From: Mesodorylaimus sp. YZB2_4
Taxonomy: Eukaryota; Nematoda; Enoplea; Dorylaimida; Dorylaimidae
Length of the DNA: 64,000 nucleotides
Direction of reading: 5' to 3'
NCBI GenBank assembly: GCA_030248295.1
Contig: JASANH010001669.1
Location: 1-64,000, forward strand
Shown here: piece after piece, positions 21,221-34,200 of the stretch
Position numbering within the stretch: position 1 is the stretch's first letter
How the letters are laid out: the number at the start of each line of letters is the position of its first letter
The notes under the pieces: generated by a model
What the model saw: the letters and a program-made list of their open reading frames with translations, nothing else
What the model was told of the DNA's origin: nothing
The model's database searches: none
Translations under genes and position numbers: made by a program

Positions 21221-24200
21221 TGAGACTTGACATTGCAGGGCCATTTCTTGAGTCCATAGCATGTGTGAGTGCATGCATTGTACCACCCGAACATGTAGTC
21301 GCTTGGTTGGCAATATCTGCATAGCCATCTAAACGCAATGCAAGACGATAACGACGTAGCGGCCAAAAGATATTAATGAAAGATGGAGAAGCTAGAACGG
21401 AAGAGTCTTGATGAACAAACATGGCGCCCAAGAGAAAATTTAGTTCATAGGTTTTATTCTCGCTGTAAAAGTAACCACACATCTGTCTGCGAGTAGAGGG
21501 ACAGAAAACGCCAGCACGTCCCGGCCCACGTCCAAATGTGGCCAGACCACATCGTGCGAAGCGCCCTATGCAAAAAAGTTATAAGAAAACTAAACATTTT
21601 TCAGATGTGCACGCAAAATAACGAACGGATAATGCGATCGAAAAATATCTCACATAGCGCCTTTTAACCCTGGCTGCAGCAAAATATTCCCACAGATAGC
21701 TGCTGAGGTTGGTTAGAAAGAGGGATTTTACATCAATAGAAGATTCTTTGCTCCCTTCCATAGCGCTGCAGACTGCAGGTTAGAATTTTCTACTTCATGC
21801 AGACTCGTTTGGTTATCAGCGCTGTTTACAATAGCCTCTCTTCTACCCGTGTAAGACACATCTGGTCCGTTCACCTTGATAATTACAATATGATTTTGTG
21901 CAACGCGTCCCTCACCTCCAGGATGGTGGCCCTGATCGACCATTGGTAAGTGGCCGCAGGGAGCAAGCCCTCGGCATAAAACTCACAACCAGAGCAGCAG
22001 TCTCTAACTTCTAGTAGTCCGAAGAGGTTGAAACATCAACCCGCACGCTAGCATAAGCTAACTTCAGTGGCTCCAATTTCTAAGAGTCGGGGACCCACAA
22101 TTTGCAGTCTATCGAAAAACGGCGAGCTACAAGACATCGTACAAAGAGTATGTAAAAACATCTACAAACTGTATACTGGCTTTTGCCTTTCGTGGAAACA
22201 GACCAAGATAGGTCTACTCTACGTGTGGTGTGGATGACGAGACCCGATTACAGAGAGAAACACTGCCCACTCCGCGCCTGTGTTACACACAGCATACTGA
22301 ACAGGACCTCTGACAACGTCGCCATCGTGCGTAGCTACTTAGATCTCAAATGTCAAAACCCAAGATGTAAACTTGGCTGAATTTTTTAATACCGCTTGAA
22401 TCCATTTAGTTGGGTTCAAGATGCCTGAGCTGTTAGAAAGTTGCCCAACTTCTTTAACAACTAGTTGTCTACGTGCGACGAGAACTAGGCGCGCTCGACT
22501 TCTGTAATCAAGTTAGTTTCCCTAATAAGATGAGAGGGATGGCCCCGTCGTTTACTTCCTGTCTCTTCCTGCTCTAAAAAGGCTGATTGCAATATTTGCA
22601 AGTGAGGACTAGGCCTTCGGCTATGGATGTGGACGCACGGTGAAACCTCATTTTTCTGCAAACGGGAATAGAATTTTTGGAAATTGACAAGAAAGACAAA
22701 TTTTTCAATTAAAAAGTAGCGAAAAAATGTCCATCCAGATCCAAGTCGTTACTTGTTTTCGAATGCAAAGGGTGTGAAAAAAAACGGTATGAAAAGATAA
22801 AGGTGGGAATAAAGGGCCAAATGGAATGGTCAGGCTCCCACGCAAGGACCCTGAAGAGCGTGATTAGTTTGGCTCGATAGGTTGGTTAAGATTAGCTGCA
22901 GTAGAAAGGAATGGAAGGGTGCCAAGCAGAATAAAAAAGCGTCCCGAGGTTTGACTTTGCCACATTTACAGTACCCTTTGACTCTACACAAAATGAACGA
23001 CATTTTGTTTTTACCAGTTTTCAATTGCCCCCTTTGCTATGTACACTTTGTATGTCCTCCGCGGATCAACTGCTGTCCATCGCGACCAATGGACATTAAG
23101 TGCAGGGGCTGTCCCACCAGTGGGATATCTTATCAGTGATCAGACACCAAAATGAAAGGTATTTCATAATCCCTGATGTCAGTAGATTCCAAATATGTAA
23201 CTGGTTTTAGTGGTGTACCTGGTTTGAGGTGAGGTACCCAACCTCACCTATTTTGAGGTGAGGTTAGGTACCTCCTATTTCGAGGTGACCACTTTCTAGG
23301 GTCACCTCAAAATCTTTTGGGTCATACAAGCAAAGTGTACGGACATTTGCCTGAATCTTTCATCAATTTTTGTCAAATTATGATGTTGAGTAGCACTGGT
23401 TTGGCTAAAAGCACATCTCAACCCATCGACAGATATTGCGGTAACGTCAAGACGAAGAGAAGAGCAAAAATCATTGGTTTTGAAAGCAGACTGGGCTATC
23501 TCAAAAACAGATGCAGTTATATCACATACGTCACAGATTTCCCAATTAAATTTTATTTAATTAAGTTCTTTGATATTTTTAAAGCGCACCGTCCAAGAGG
23601 GCAATCTTTCCTCCCCTGATGCCGTACGTTGGTGATTCTTCAGCCGTCTCCCAATTCACAGTTTTAAGTTATGCTCACGTGAAGTATGAAGTCAGGCTTT
23701 GCATCCTGATAATCTGGTCAATAACTTCTTGTTTTCGCAACCGCCTCCGCTTTGACATCAGCTTTTCTCATAAAAAATTCATACCGCTCAATTTCATCAT
23801 ACCTTCCTATCTCATTGTCTGCTTTGTAATCTAATTCAAAAAGCTTAAAAGACTTTTTCTTGCGCCCTTACAGTTTACTTAATTTTTGTAAAAAAGTTTC
23901 ACAGAAGGCTCGCAGAAATTTCGGTGGAACCATTACCAAAGTCGTAGGAGAGTCCCTACCCGCATAGTGTTGAGTCAGCTTGTGTGCTTGCTAGGCAATA
24001 CGAGTGCGAGTAGGTATTTGCACAGACGTCCGTGTGATAAAGCCTACCTAAAACGGATGACGACTCGGCATCCAGTCTTGGTAGCGAGCTAGTCGGCGCG
24101 AAAAGGGTACGGGCATGGATCTTTTCTTCTTTGAAACCTAATAAAGGTGTATTCGCTGTGATCCTAGAAGAACATTATGAGGGATCGATATCGATTGGAT

Positions 24201-26345
24201 TAGGGAAGGAGAAAATTAGGGTTCTAATAATGGGGCCACATAATCCAACAAACTGTAGCTCGACTATCGAGTTTGACATCTCGACAGGATGTTCTCTGGT
24301 ATCTTTTTTAGTCCGAGAGACATTTTAGAATAAGGCAAAATCGGAAATTTTTAGTAATTTCCTGTAACTTGTTTGTTCTCGGAGTATAGCGAATGGCGCT
24401 AAATTCAAATTCCATCTTGTTTGATGAGTGAAATCTCTAAAAACAGGTAGTTCGATGTAAAGTGTGTGTCAAATGATAGAACCACGAAAAACCTTCTTAT
24501 CGCAAAGTCTTATAATGCTTGTCAAAAATGATCATAACAATAATTTGGCTGTTTAAATTTTCACGCCTTTCCCAGATTTTGCGAGCTGATCTGTTGCATC
24601 CCGCCTTCTTCAGCAAAAATTCAGCTGCGTTGATTTTTTTGTCCACCGCCATCATTTCTGTTTTCTATGAAACTGACGAAAACATCGTCCCCTGGATATG
24701 TTACATTCAAAAAATGCCAGGGGTGGCGGTGCGATTTGAAAGCTTTTTGTGTCGCAAATGCCTGAAATTTTCTTTGCTAACTATTATCTACTTTTAAGCG
24801 ATCGAAACTGTTTTCTGTTTATTCTATGCGGGAATTTTTCGAAATTTAGCAGTTTTATCTCCCCGACCCGATGTTTTTGTTCTGTAATGCATGCCATAAA
24901 AGCTTATAGCGCCTTTAATTTAATCCTTGCTTTACTTTTTCTCCCATTTCATCTCTTATTTGCTCCCTTATCGACCCCGGAGGACGTAAAACTACCAAAA
25001 TCAAAAGCCAGTTGGCAATGTATAATCTTGGCTTTTCATTAAATCTTCAACGCTTAATCTCAAATGAAGCCCAAGTCGGAAAGAGTACAGCCCAGATCAC
25101 TCCTTCTTCTCGCGCTTCTGTGTATCAGAATCGGCTCGCATCCGTTTTTTGTGGTTTACACGAAAAATAGGGTGTTATGCACCCTCATCCCTCCTTTGCT
25201 CAGCTTTAAGGGCAAGTGGTTTTCTCGTCCATGTTTAATTCGTGACACTGATGGAATTTTAGGAGAAGGAAAGAGAAAGGAAAAAGAGAAGGAAGGAAGG
25301 CGCAACGATTTTTTATAAAAGCCATTTACTTATACCGCTAATAGAATATAAGCTATAAACTGCGTTTAGACGAGCGAGGAGGATAGGATTTCAAGTTTAT
25401 GTTTGTCTAAATGTGCGCTTTTCTAGATTTCCTCGCATTAGACTTTTTGAACAGGGAAGGAGTGGCTGTCTAATAGCTGCAGAACCGATTCGATGTCTTC
25501 TTCTGCTGTGATTTTGCACAGAGTGGAAACACTCTCACTTTCCATCCGCATCCATGTCTACATACTTCCACTGATCGTGAGGTGAGAAATCTGAGGCCAG
25601 CAGAGGAAAAAGGTCAGATGCTATTATTTATGAAAACGCTCTGCCTTATCCTTAAATGCCACTTATGTATTTCCCTGAAAATTGAGTATTTCTTTCTAAA
25701 AGCAACGCGAGCCATCACCGAAAGTTCTATGCGCACCATGGCTTAAGCCCCCGCCCCCATGATTTCTTCTGTGCCAAAAGAAACGCAATCTTTGGCACGC
25801 GAGCAACAGGGAATCATGGAATCCACTTATTTCCCACTAGGATCCGACACCTGACCTAGAAGATTTTTTGCATTCGGAAAGAGTGTTAGGAGTCAAATAA
25901 CCGTCCGAGTTCATTATCGAGTTCTACGGAAAGGGAAAGTCACGCAAAGCCACTAGCCTCTGTCTCCAGCATTCGCATCGCTGTCACTTTCAAAGAGGAA
26001 ACACGTGAGGATTGGGCCAAATTAACGCGTCAGCTGTTGAGCCTCAGTGTTTTAGGTAATGAAGCGAGAATGCTTTCATAGCTAGCCTGCCCAAGGTACG
26101 CGGCAAGGAACTACTACAAGGGCCACTATTGCGAAAGAGCTTCTCGCTTATTCATCAATAATTTGATCTTATTTATTCCAGACCATTTGAAAAACGTATT
26201 TGCCCATTTTCTTTGAGCATCACGAAATTTATGTAATACGACGGCCGTTTATTTGTGGCATTATGATTATGATACCATAAGATTACGAAAACGTAAAGAT
26301 AAGGTCATACGAAGAAATATTCAGATTTATAAAGTTACCAACATT
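21221..26345. other. Long gene-poor stretch
   Basis: I found no coherent exon chain in these 5 kb. The longest open frames (plus 23317-23619, 24519-24797, 24749-25042) are AT-rich and show no domain or paired splice sites. The stretch at 23205-23325 is a small palindromic repeat, listed separately. About 25260-25310 is purine-rich. Confidence 0.45.
23205..23325. repeat. Short palindromic element made of AGGTGAGGT/ACCTCACCT units
   Basis: Several copies of gaggtgaggt and its complement acctcacct alternate over 120 bases, including aggtgaggtacccaacctca at 23226. The left end (ggtttgaggtgagg) and the complement of the right end (gattttgaggtgac) resemble each other. This looks like a minute MITE of the same motif-array design seen elsewhere in the window. 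No target duplication was found. Confidence 0.5.
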
Positions 26346-29133
26346 ATGCCTGAGATTGGAGGTAAAGAGAAGCAAAAGCAAAAAGGTACGAATCTTTTAT
26401 GAGTTTTTTGAATATTAATATTGATCTGGTCAGTGCAGTACGCAGTCGCAAGAATCCATTCCAGACTTGCTACAAACATACATTTTGCTGCAGGTCCTTC
26501 TAAGAATCACTATTTCAAGTGCAGAGTAATTTTTTAAACCACTCTATCCTACACGATGAAGTGACATACGGTTTGGAAGAGAATGAAATTCTGCATTGTT
26601 TGATACTTTCATTACTTGTGTACAATGAGCTGGAGTTAAGATGGGGCCAGCCAAATGTTGTCCGCACAGTTCAGCACATTGCATGTTTTTTACACAGCGT
26701 ACAGTAGAACACATCAGATACACAGCATGTAAAATATGGGGCTACCTCATAATGGACCCCTCACCTTCCAGGTTTGGTTAGGTTAGAGCCATTAGTTTTG
26801 ATGGCATCCCTGCCAATATCAAAGATGCAAACTTGATAATTACTGGCATTCTTCAGGACAAATGGGCATTCAAAAACTAATATCCTGAGGCTCAAAAACT
26901 AAAATTATATTGTCATGTCTTTTGCCGCCTGAGTACACATGGGTTTGGGACAAATAAAATAAATTTAAATTTTTGCGGAGCTTTATAAATTTGAAAATTG
27001 CATTCTGCAAAATTTGTTTGTGAACTTTTTTACATCACAGCTCTATGAGGCTCTTGTTTTCTAGCACAAGGGCATTTTACTTTTCTTCTTCTGCGTGTTA
27101 CACAAGACTGCAACCAAATCAATAGCCACATGCACTGGTCGCTTGATGAGAAAGTTTATGGTGCCATTTGCAGATGCAACAAGAATGTCAGCTTTGGAAT
27201 TTATTGGCAGTGTTAGTCGCTCATTAGATCACTTTTACGCTGCACCTCCGCTAATTTCCTCAGTCTTGTGCTGTCTGTTCGAAATGCAGGAGGAAATGTC
27301 TAAAACCTGCAGATAGAGCTCACAACTGTGAATCAAAGGCTTGGAAACCAAAGAATCCTTGGGACTAAATCACTTTTTCCATTGGCAATGGCTCAAAACT
27401 AATCTCGGATAAATGGCTGGGCATCCTCTGCCTTTTGTAGCAGAAACTTGAACTCTATGGCTGCTAGTTACATAAATCGTAATGCCATGCAAATGACTTC
27501 ATAACACAACAGTTTGACATTTCAGAAACGAACAGTGCCCCGTCGGTCACAATTACGGCTCCAGATGGCAAAGTGAAAACTCTGGTGCCCTCGAAGCGAC
27601 AACAAAGACGACTCGTTCGTCTAATGTCCAGTGTGTTGGCCGTGGAGTGCATTCTTTGCGTGCTTATGATCGCGTTCGAGTCCATCATTCTTCGTGTTCT
27701 TAATCCTCAATACGTGTCTTATCGACCGGCACCTTCGATATCCTCCCAATCTACAGATAGCTATCATTATTACGTGCGAACTTGTCGGATTGGTTCTGGC
27801 ATTTGGTCTGGCTTCACAGGGTTTGTGTGTTTCGGCGTGGGTGTCGGACTGATGATGGCCAGAGTGAATACTTTTCACTGGTGTTCTGGTCGAGTGGGTA
27901 CTTGGAAAGTGATTTATGGATCGACCGCCTTCTTATGCGCTCTGGTCGATGCCATATTGATGGCGTCCGTATCCATGTGCATCTACGGATTGACCAGGGC
28001 CAGTCGCGTGGCTGAGAGAAGAATGAGCAGCGAGAGAAGAACTGGAGCAGCCGGGATCTGGGTATGTCTTAGGGTTCGGTGTAGGACAGGCCTAAACGAA
28101 AATACCCCAAATATCTTTCCACATGTCATGCTGGATATGAATGGTATTTTCCTCCTAACTTATCATTCATGCGCTTACTTGCCATTTTCCAACGGCACCT
28201 CTAAAGTTCACTCGTTCAGGGAGAGCTCGCATGCTTTAACCCCTACATTGGCAGACGCGGCGGAGCATGTGCGGGCTTAATTATAATTTACGGACAAACA
28301 AGACCACCAAAAATATGTACATTCATCCAGAGGGAAACACGTATTCGCTGTCTGCTGATGCAATAGGCGTGTTTGGCCGGTGGGGAAGGTTGTGTATTTC
28401 ATTGCCTTGATTGGCTGCCTTATACATGGAGCAGTGTATTGGCTTGCCTTCGTTGGCCAGTCGATACGCTCCTCCAGGCGAGGCTGAAACCCGTTGAGTT
28501 GATGTCTCAGCCACCTACGACTAGGTGCCCTGCCTGGAGGTATGTTTGAGTCAATCCGCTCCCCGCGGTACCTTCTCCAATGTACGGCCGTTCAGCCTGT
28601 TGCACTGACAGTGAGGTATTTATCTGATCAAAAATTAACGTAGTGCGCACTTGTCCAGGATAAATGCCACCTATAAAAAGGAATATTCACTCCTACCTGG
28701 TGAGAGCTTGCGTATGAAGACGTCTAAGCCAATAATAACTCACAATCAGTGTCTACAGTAAACAATGTTTCTATTTCAGGGACCAGCAGAAGCAGCAAGC
28801 ATTCTTTCCATGTTGCAAACAGCATTATCCATGGACTGTGCCCTGATAACCTTTGCTATCTTACATAGTGAGTTCACTTCTCTAATTCACCTCTTCACAA
28901 TTAAAAACTCGTTTTCTTCACTCTTTTCAGTCATAGTCATTGTCGTCTCTGTAAAAATTTTAAGACGCGGATGGTCGGACGAAATAAGCTACCAGATACA
29001 AGACCAGGAGCAACCTCATCTGCAGCTCACTCTCGATAATAGTGAAGTGACAAACTCGCCACCATGTCTGGCTAAGGAGGAATCCGTATTGCGAAACAGT
29101 GCGCAAATCGAAAGAGGTACAGCGCGGCTATAA
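26346..29133 (+). CDS. Four-helix membrane protein, CD20/MS4A-like in layout (288 aa, 4 exons)
   Basis: The exons are 26346-26385, 27526-28061, 28780-28867 and 28931-29133. The junctions are GT-AG with matching phases (1, 0, 1), and the stop is at 29131-29133. The first exon is short and the least certain part. Four hydrophobic segments are visible: one near LMSSVLAVECILCVLMIAF, one in GIWSGFTGFVCFGVGVGLMM, one in STAFLCALVDAILMASVSM, and one spanning the exon 3-4 junction (MDCALITFAIL to VIVIVVSV). The cytoplasmic tail is Gln/Ser-rich. The IGSGIWSG stretch before helix 2 is reminiscent of CD20-like proteins, but I would not assign a family on it alone. Confidence 0.65.
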
Positions 29134-31217
29134 TGAATATGGAGCATAGCACTTTTATGTTTTTTAGATCAAATGATCAGCATCCAGCGCGATATGAAGC
29201 GATGATGATTTTTCAATCAAGGCGGGTAGCGATATTGGGTGTCTTTATATTTTGCGACTGTGTAAATAAGCTTTGCCAGTTTTGATGGTTTTGCATGTTT
29301 CTGTAAAACAATGCAGCTCGTCCACTCCAGGCGCATTTGTGCTGCTTCAGAGTGACTGCATTATCTTCGTTTGCTTGATATTCATAAGTGAGCGGGTGTG
29401 CTCTGGTTCGGTTCCTGACGACGGAGGTTGGCTGTGGGACCCTCGCTGACAGCCAAATAAGTGGACAGGCTCGGCTATCGAGCGAAGACCCCTCCCAGTA
29501 TTTTCAGAGGGAGCCAGTATCCCGACCAGGACTCTTTTGTGGCGCTGTATAGACGCAAAAAGCGAAACTGATGTTCCAACTTCCGATTGGAACTCGACTA
29601 CTAGTTGGATATGTAAAACTCAAGCACAAGTGGCGCAACCAAAAGTTTATGCATATGAAAAAACAAAATTTGTGCTGATATCATGAATTCACGCTCTCCT
29701 CCAAGGATCCAATCCGCTCCCACTCAAATCCTTGTGGAGTTCCCCAGGGTAGCTGGGGGCACTGCCACCCCATAAACACAATGTCTCGATGTTCTCAATG
29801 GATAAGAAGGCAAGGAACTAAGACTTTGGTGCCACATTGTGTCTGATTTTATCTGTCCCCTTAAATAATTTCCTTGCATCGGGCCAATGTGCTGGGGAAG
29901 AGTGAGCTAATTGAGAACAGGCCAATATTTGGGGGGGGGGCGGGGGATGGACTTTCCTGTCACTTCACTTGTCACTCACACTGTAACCAGGGACAGACCT
30001 AGACTCCTATAGCCCCTCCCTTACAGTATAGTATATCCCCACGGTTACTTTACTCTGCTTTGAAATGTGAGTGCCCAAGTCTCGACACAGTTTGAGCACA
30101 CATTTCTCGATTTTCTTTTCATGATTTTGTTCTTCCTAATTATTTTTATTGCAGCCATTAATGAATGTGCCTATTATCCAGGTTTATATACGGTGCTAGT
30201 ATAAAGGCCTAATAATAAATACTTTTGTGCAGGATCTTAATCAGAACACACGAAATCCTGTCGGCCCAAGGTACCGAGTGAGGATTTATTGTAGTTTTTT
30301 TTAAAGTTCTGAATTAGAGTTGAATAACCCAGCGATCTTTGTCCTTTTCCGTATTTGACTATCCATGTCAGTTTGCCCTGATCGTACTGATTTTGTCCCA
30401 GCTGGACCCTACGTACAGCATGCGGGGATATATTCTATTTTCTCTTTGACTAGGTACTGCGTGCGGTGCCTTGCGAATATTTATATCTGTTATACGTCAG
30501 ACATTTTCTCCTCATTTATGTCTTAACGAGTTTATCACATGTTTGTCTTCTAGCACAAAGCATGTGAGTTATTACCCGCCATCGAAACGATCACAAGCTT
30601 TCCACGCGCGGCCCTAGTTTACGGAATTCGGATCCAAAACTCGTGACTAAGAGAAAGCGCTAGATTCTAAATTATCCATGATTAGCCTACTTCAGTACAT
30701 GTGACTGTGAGTTTGAATCTGTAGCCTCGTGCATTTTGGTTATTCACACGCCATTTCCTCTGCTAATCGTAAGTTGTAAGCGATCTTCCCCGCGGGCTAG
30801 CACTCTACTGAGGCGCCAATTTACGTCAAGATGCAACGATCGATGAACAAGGTGCATGAAATTACCGTTAGCCGTGTAATAATCCTCGGTGGCTGTTAGT
30901 GAGAGCACCTTATTCGTTCTCCCTCCCGCCTTGGGTGGGTGATGCGCCCTCGGTGTCACATAAACGTGACTTCGGAAGAACAGGAGAATATAATGAGAGC
31001 GACTGACGCGTGGCCTCTTCCTAATACGATTTTCCCTAATGTTCTAGGCCCTTCTACCGTTATTCTTTGTTTTTATAGGGCATAAAAGCTTAGCCAGTGA
31101 TGATTAGTGCAACATAGGAACCTTCTTTACCAACAGAACATTGACGCAAGTCGATGCGTGGAGGTGAGTTGAAGAAGACGCCTATATTGTGCAATGATTT
31201 ATTGAAGACTGGCAAAA
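29134..31217. other. Intergenic stretch upstream of the nuclear receptor
   Basis: No gene was recognised. A run of 10 G is at 29931-29940. Part of it must be the promoter and 5' UTR of the receptor gene starting at 31218, but no core element stands out. Confidence 0.5.
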
Positions 31218-34200
31218 ATGGACGAGTCAAAAATTTGTCGTGTCTGCGGCGATAAAGCCCATGCTATCAATTTTAATGTCCTAACATGCGAATCGTGCAA
31301 AGCGTTCTTCCGAAGAAATGCTTTGAATGCGAAGGTAAGGAACTTGGTTGCCCGAAAACGTGTTTGGTATGCCGTGATTTGGGAGAGGCAGGGTTTCTCG
31401 GACAAGCCTGCCGAGTGGAAGCATAATTTGTTCCCAGGTCAAATAAATTTTTATTTTCCTGATGTGCATTTGGTAACTTACTGTAGCCTGGTGAGGATGC
31501 ATCCACGGGAGTCCACACGATGTCACTTGCTCGGGTTTCCCATATCAGAACGACAGGAGGTCCACATCGTGCGTCTACAATAATGCACTTGTATAGGGAC
31601 AGGCTAAATTCGAATTAAAGCGTCAGCCAAAACCGTGCTGGATACCGTTTTATGTACTTTTAACCGGGGCATAGGATTTCAAAGAGCTGGCACATGGGGT
31701 CTACTTGTGACGGGGCTGTTACAGTTTCAACGTGAATCCTGATTAAAAACAAAGAGAGACAGAAACGCTTTTAAAACTTCCCAGTCTCCCGAGGCTTAAA
31801 TGTGCAGTACAGTAGTCAACGCGCACCTCTCAAAAAGAAGCAACCAAGAAATGGGTGATGGAGGTGGGCATTGTGTCAGGATGCGTTTCCCATGTGTGCA
31901 CCATGAGGGATTTCGTGTCCACATGGCGTTCAGGTGGGTCTATCTCGCTATTTCATGCCTGGGACGAGGAATCTCAATTGATGCTTGTAGTAGAAGAGCT
32001 AATCATAAACAAAGCGAGGATGCCTGGCAGGTTATCAGTTCCGAACCCTTAACACCCTCCACCGTTTTCATCCTCTGACGACACGCAGCCAAATAAGGAA
32101 CCATAAAACGTTTTGGTAGCCAAGTGCAGAATGGTCGGCATGAGCTAATTCAAATATATATCTGCCAGAGCTACCACTGCGTCGAGAATGGCCAATGTTT
32201 AATTACGATCACGACACGAAGACGTTGTAAAAGCTGTCGATTACAAAAATGTTTTGAGGTACGTTCACACGTTGTGCGATCAGTGAAAGGAAGTTCGTCT
32301 TATGTTGGAATGTGTGCCTCAGGTTGGTATGATGAAAGAATTTATTATGAGCGCTGACGAACGAATCCGAAAGCACAAATTGGTCCAGGAGAATAGAGCT
32401 AAACGCCTGTCACTAATGCGTTACGCATGCGAGCATGGTTTTACGACTATTCTGGAAAATTTTTCAGAGTTGGTGGACGAAGAGAAAAATAGGTAAGATA
32501 GAAGAAGGCCAGGTGTGAATTTTAAATGGCGATCCCCCAAGGCGTTAAAAAGCCGCTGTGATGGGCTTTGTCAGCAAGCACTTTGCGGATTTTTAACGCA
32601 ATGACCGACTTTTGAAAAAGAAAAGAATATGTAATAATTCATGCAGTGAAGATCGGCTGACACATTTACTGACTCCTTTATCTGTTACTGTAGTGTCATG
32701 AAAAAAGGGATTGACCTACATGTTTCACCAGCTTTCAAGAAAACGAGAGAATCTTCAGAAAAAGTTTTTCAGACCTCGTCAAAGTACATCGTCACTTCAA
32801 GAGTCCGATAGTGCATCAGGCGGTCAAGTCGGATCACCTGCCACTGAAGAATTCGTCAGTATTCCAAAGTCAGTTTTGGCATCTTTGATCTTCGAAGCTC
32901 ATAAAAGAAAATCATCGACTAATGAACCTGTTTCACATCACCAAGCCTGCGTTTTACCACCACATCTACATCAGAAATTTTGCCCCCTAAATGAAGAAGA
33001 TAAGGCCTTGACCTATTCATGGCCGCAAGAATGGACGAGCTGCGCAATCGAAAAACAAAATTGGCGGCATTTTGAAGAAGACAATAAAGAAAATCAGTTG
33101 AAGAAAACTAAAACTGATCAATTTAACGATAGCTTAATCGCGATCAGTCACAGTGATCGGCAAGCATTGGTTCGATTGTTGCAAGAAGATACTCAATCCC
33201 GAGTGATTTCAATGAATATCGGTCTCTCAGCTACAAAATTAGCACACCTGAATTCTTTAAAATCAGCATTCCGTGTCATGTACGATCGATGGGAATTCAT
33301 GTGTGATCCAAAAACCAGTACAGGATCTGGAAGCACGGAGTCGTATTGGGGCGGCAAGAGATACAAGGCAGAAATGATCCCCATCCCGGATATCATCGCA
33401 CGAGTAAGTAGGTTATTTATTTTTTTTGTAATGACAGTGCACAGTGCGCCGATGCACAAAACGCTATCATTACATAATTTGTTTATGATCGATAAATACA
33501 GTGCATGCCGTGTCAGGCATGTGCTTTACTCGTCAGGCATTTCAGGATTCAACTATGCTGTATGCACGGTCAAGTATTGTCTGTTTTATGGGGGAAATTC
33601 AGGTCCATCCTCAGGTATAGCCCAGTCAGAATGTAACACGCACGTGATGGAAAGGTATAAGATAACCTAAACGAGGCGGGCCTAAAAAGTGGTACCTACC
33701 GGGACTGGTGGGCGTGGGAGGGAGGTGGCCGACCGAACTCGGCCACCTCCCTCCCACGCCGCAGCTCCATTTGGAAGGCAAGTCCCGCGACTATACTTTC
33801 GGCTGAAACATCAACCATACAGGTTTTTTTAATCTTTGTGGGCCGAAGCCTTTTTTTGCTTCTAGCCGGCCAGCAAGCAAACCTTATAGGCGCATTTATA
33901 GTCGACAAAATTTCTACACCTACCCCTCGGGTAGGAGTAATAGCACACGCTTAAGTATATGGCAATTACACCCCTACCCCTACCCTAGGGGTAGGGGTAG
34001 AAATTTTGTCGACTATAAATGCGCCATATAAGCAGGGCTGTGCGGGGACTTCCTCGGACGATGGCGGGTGGGCTGTGAACCCTGTCGGTATTGCAAGGTC
34101 ATCGAGGGTTTATGGTTCGCGAACCGTCCTGCATCACCAGGGATCGAACCCGGGACGAGGGCAGCCACTCGCTCCCAAGCAATTCGGAGAGACGAATTCC

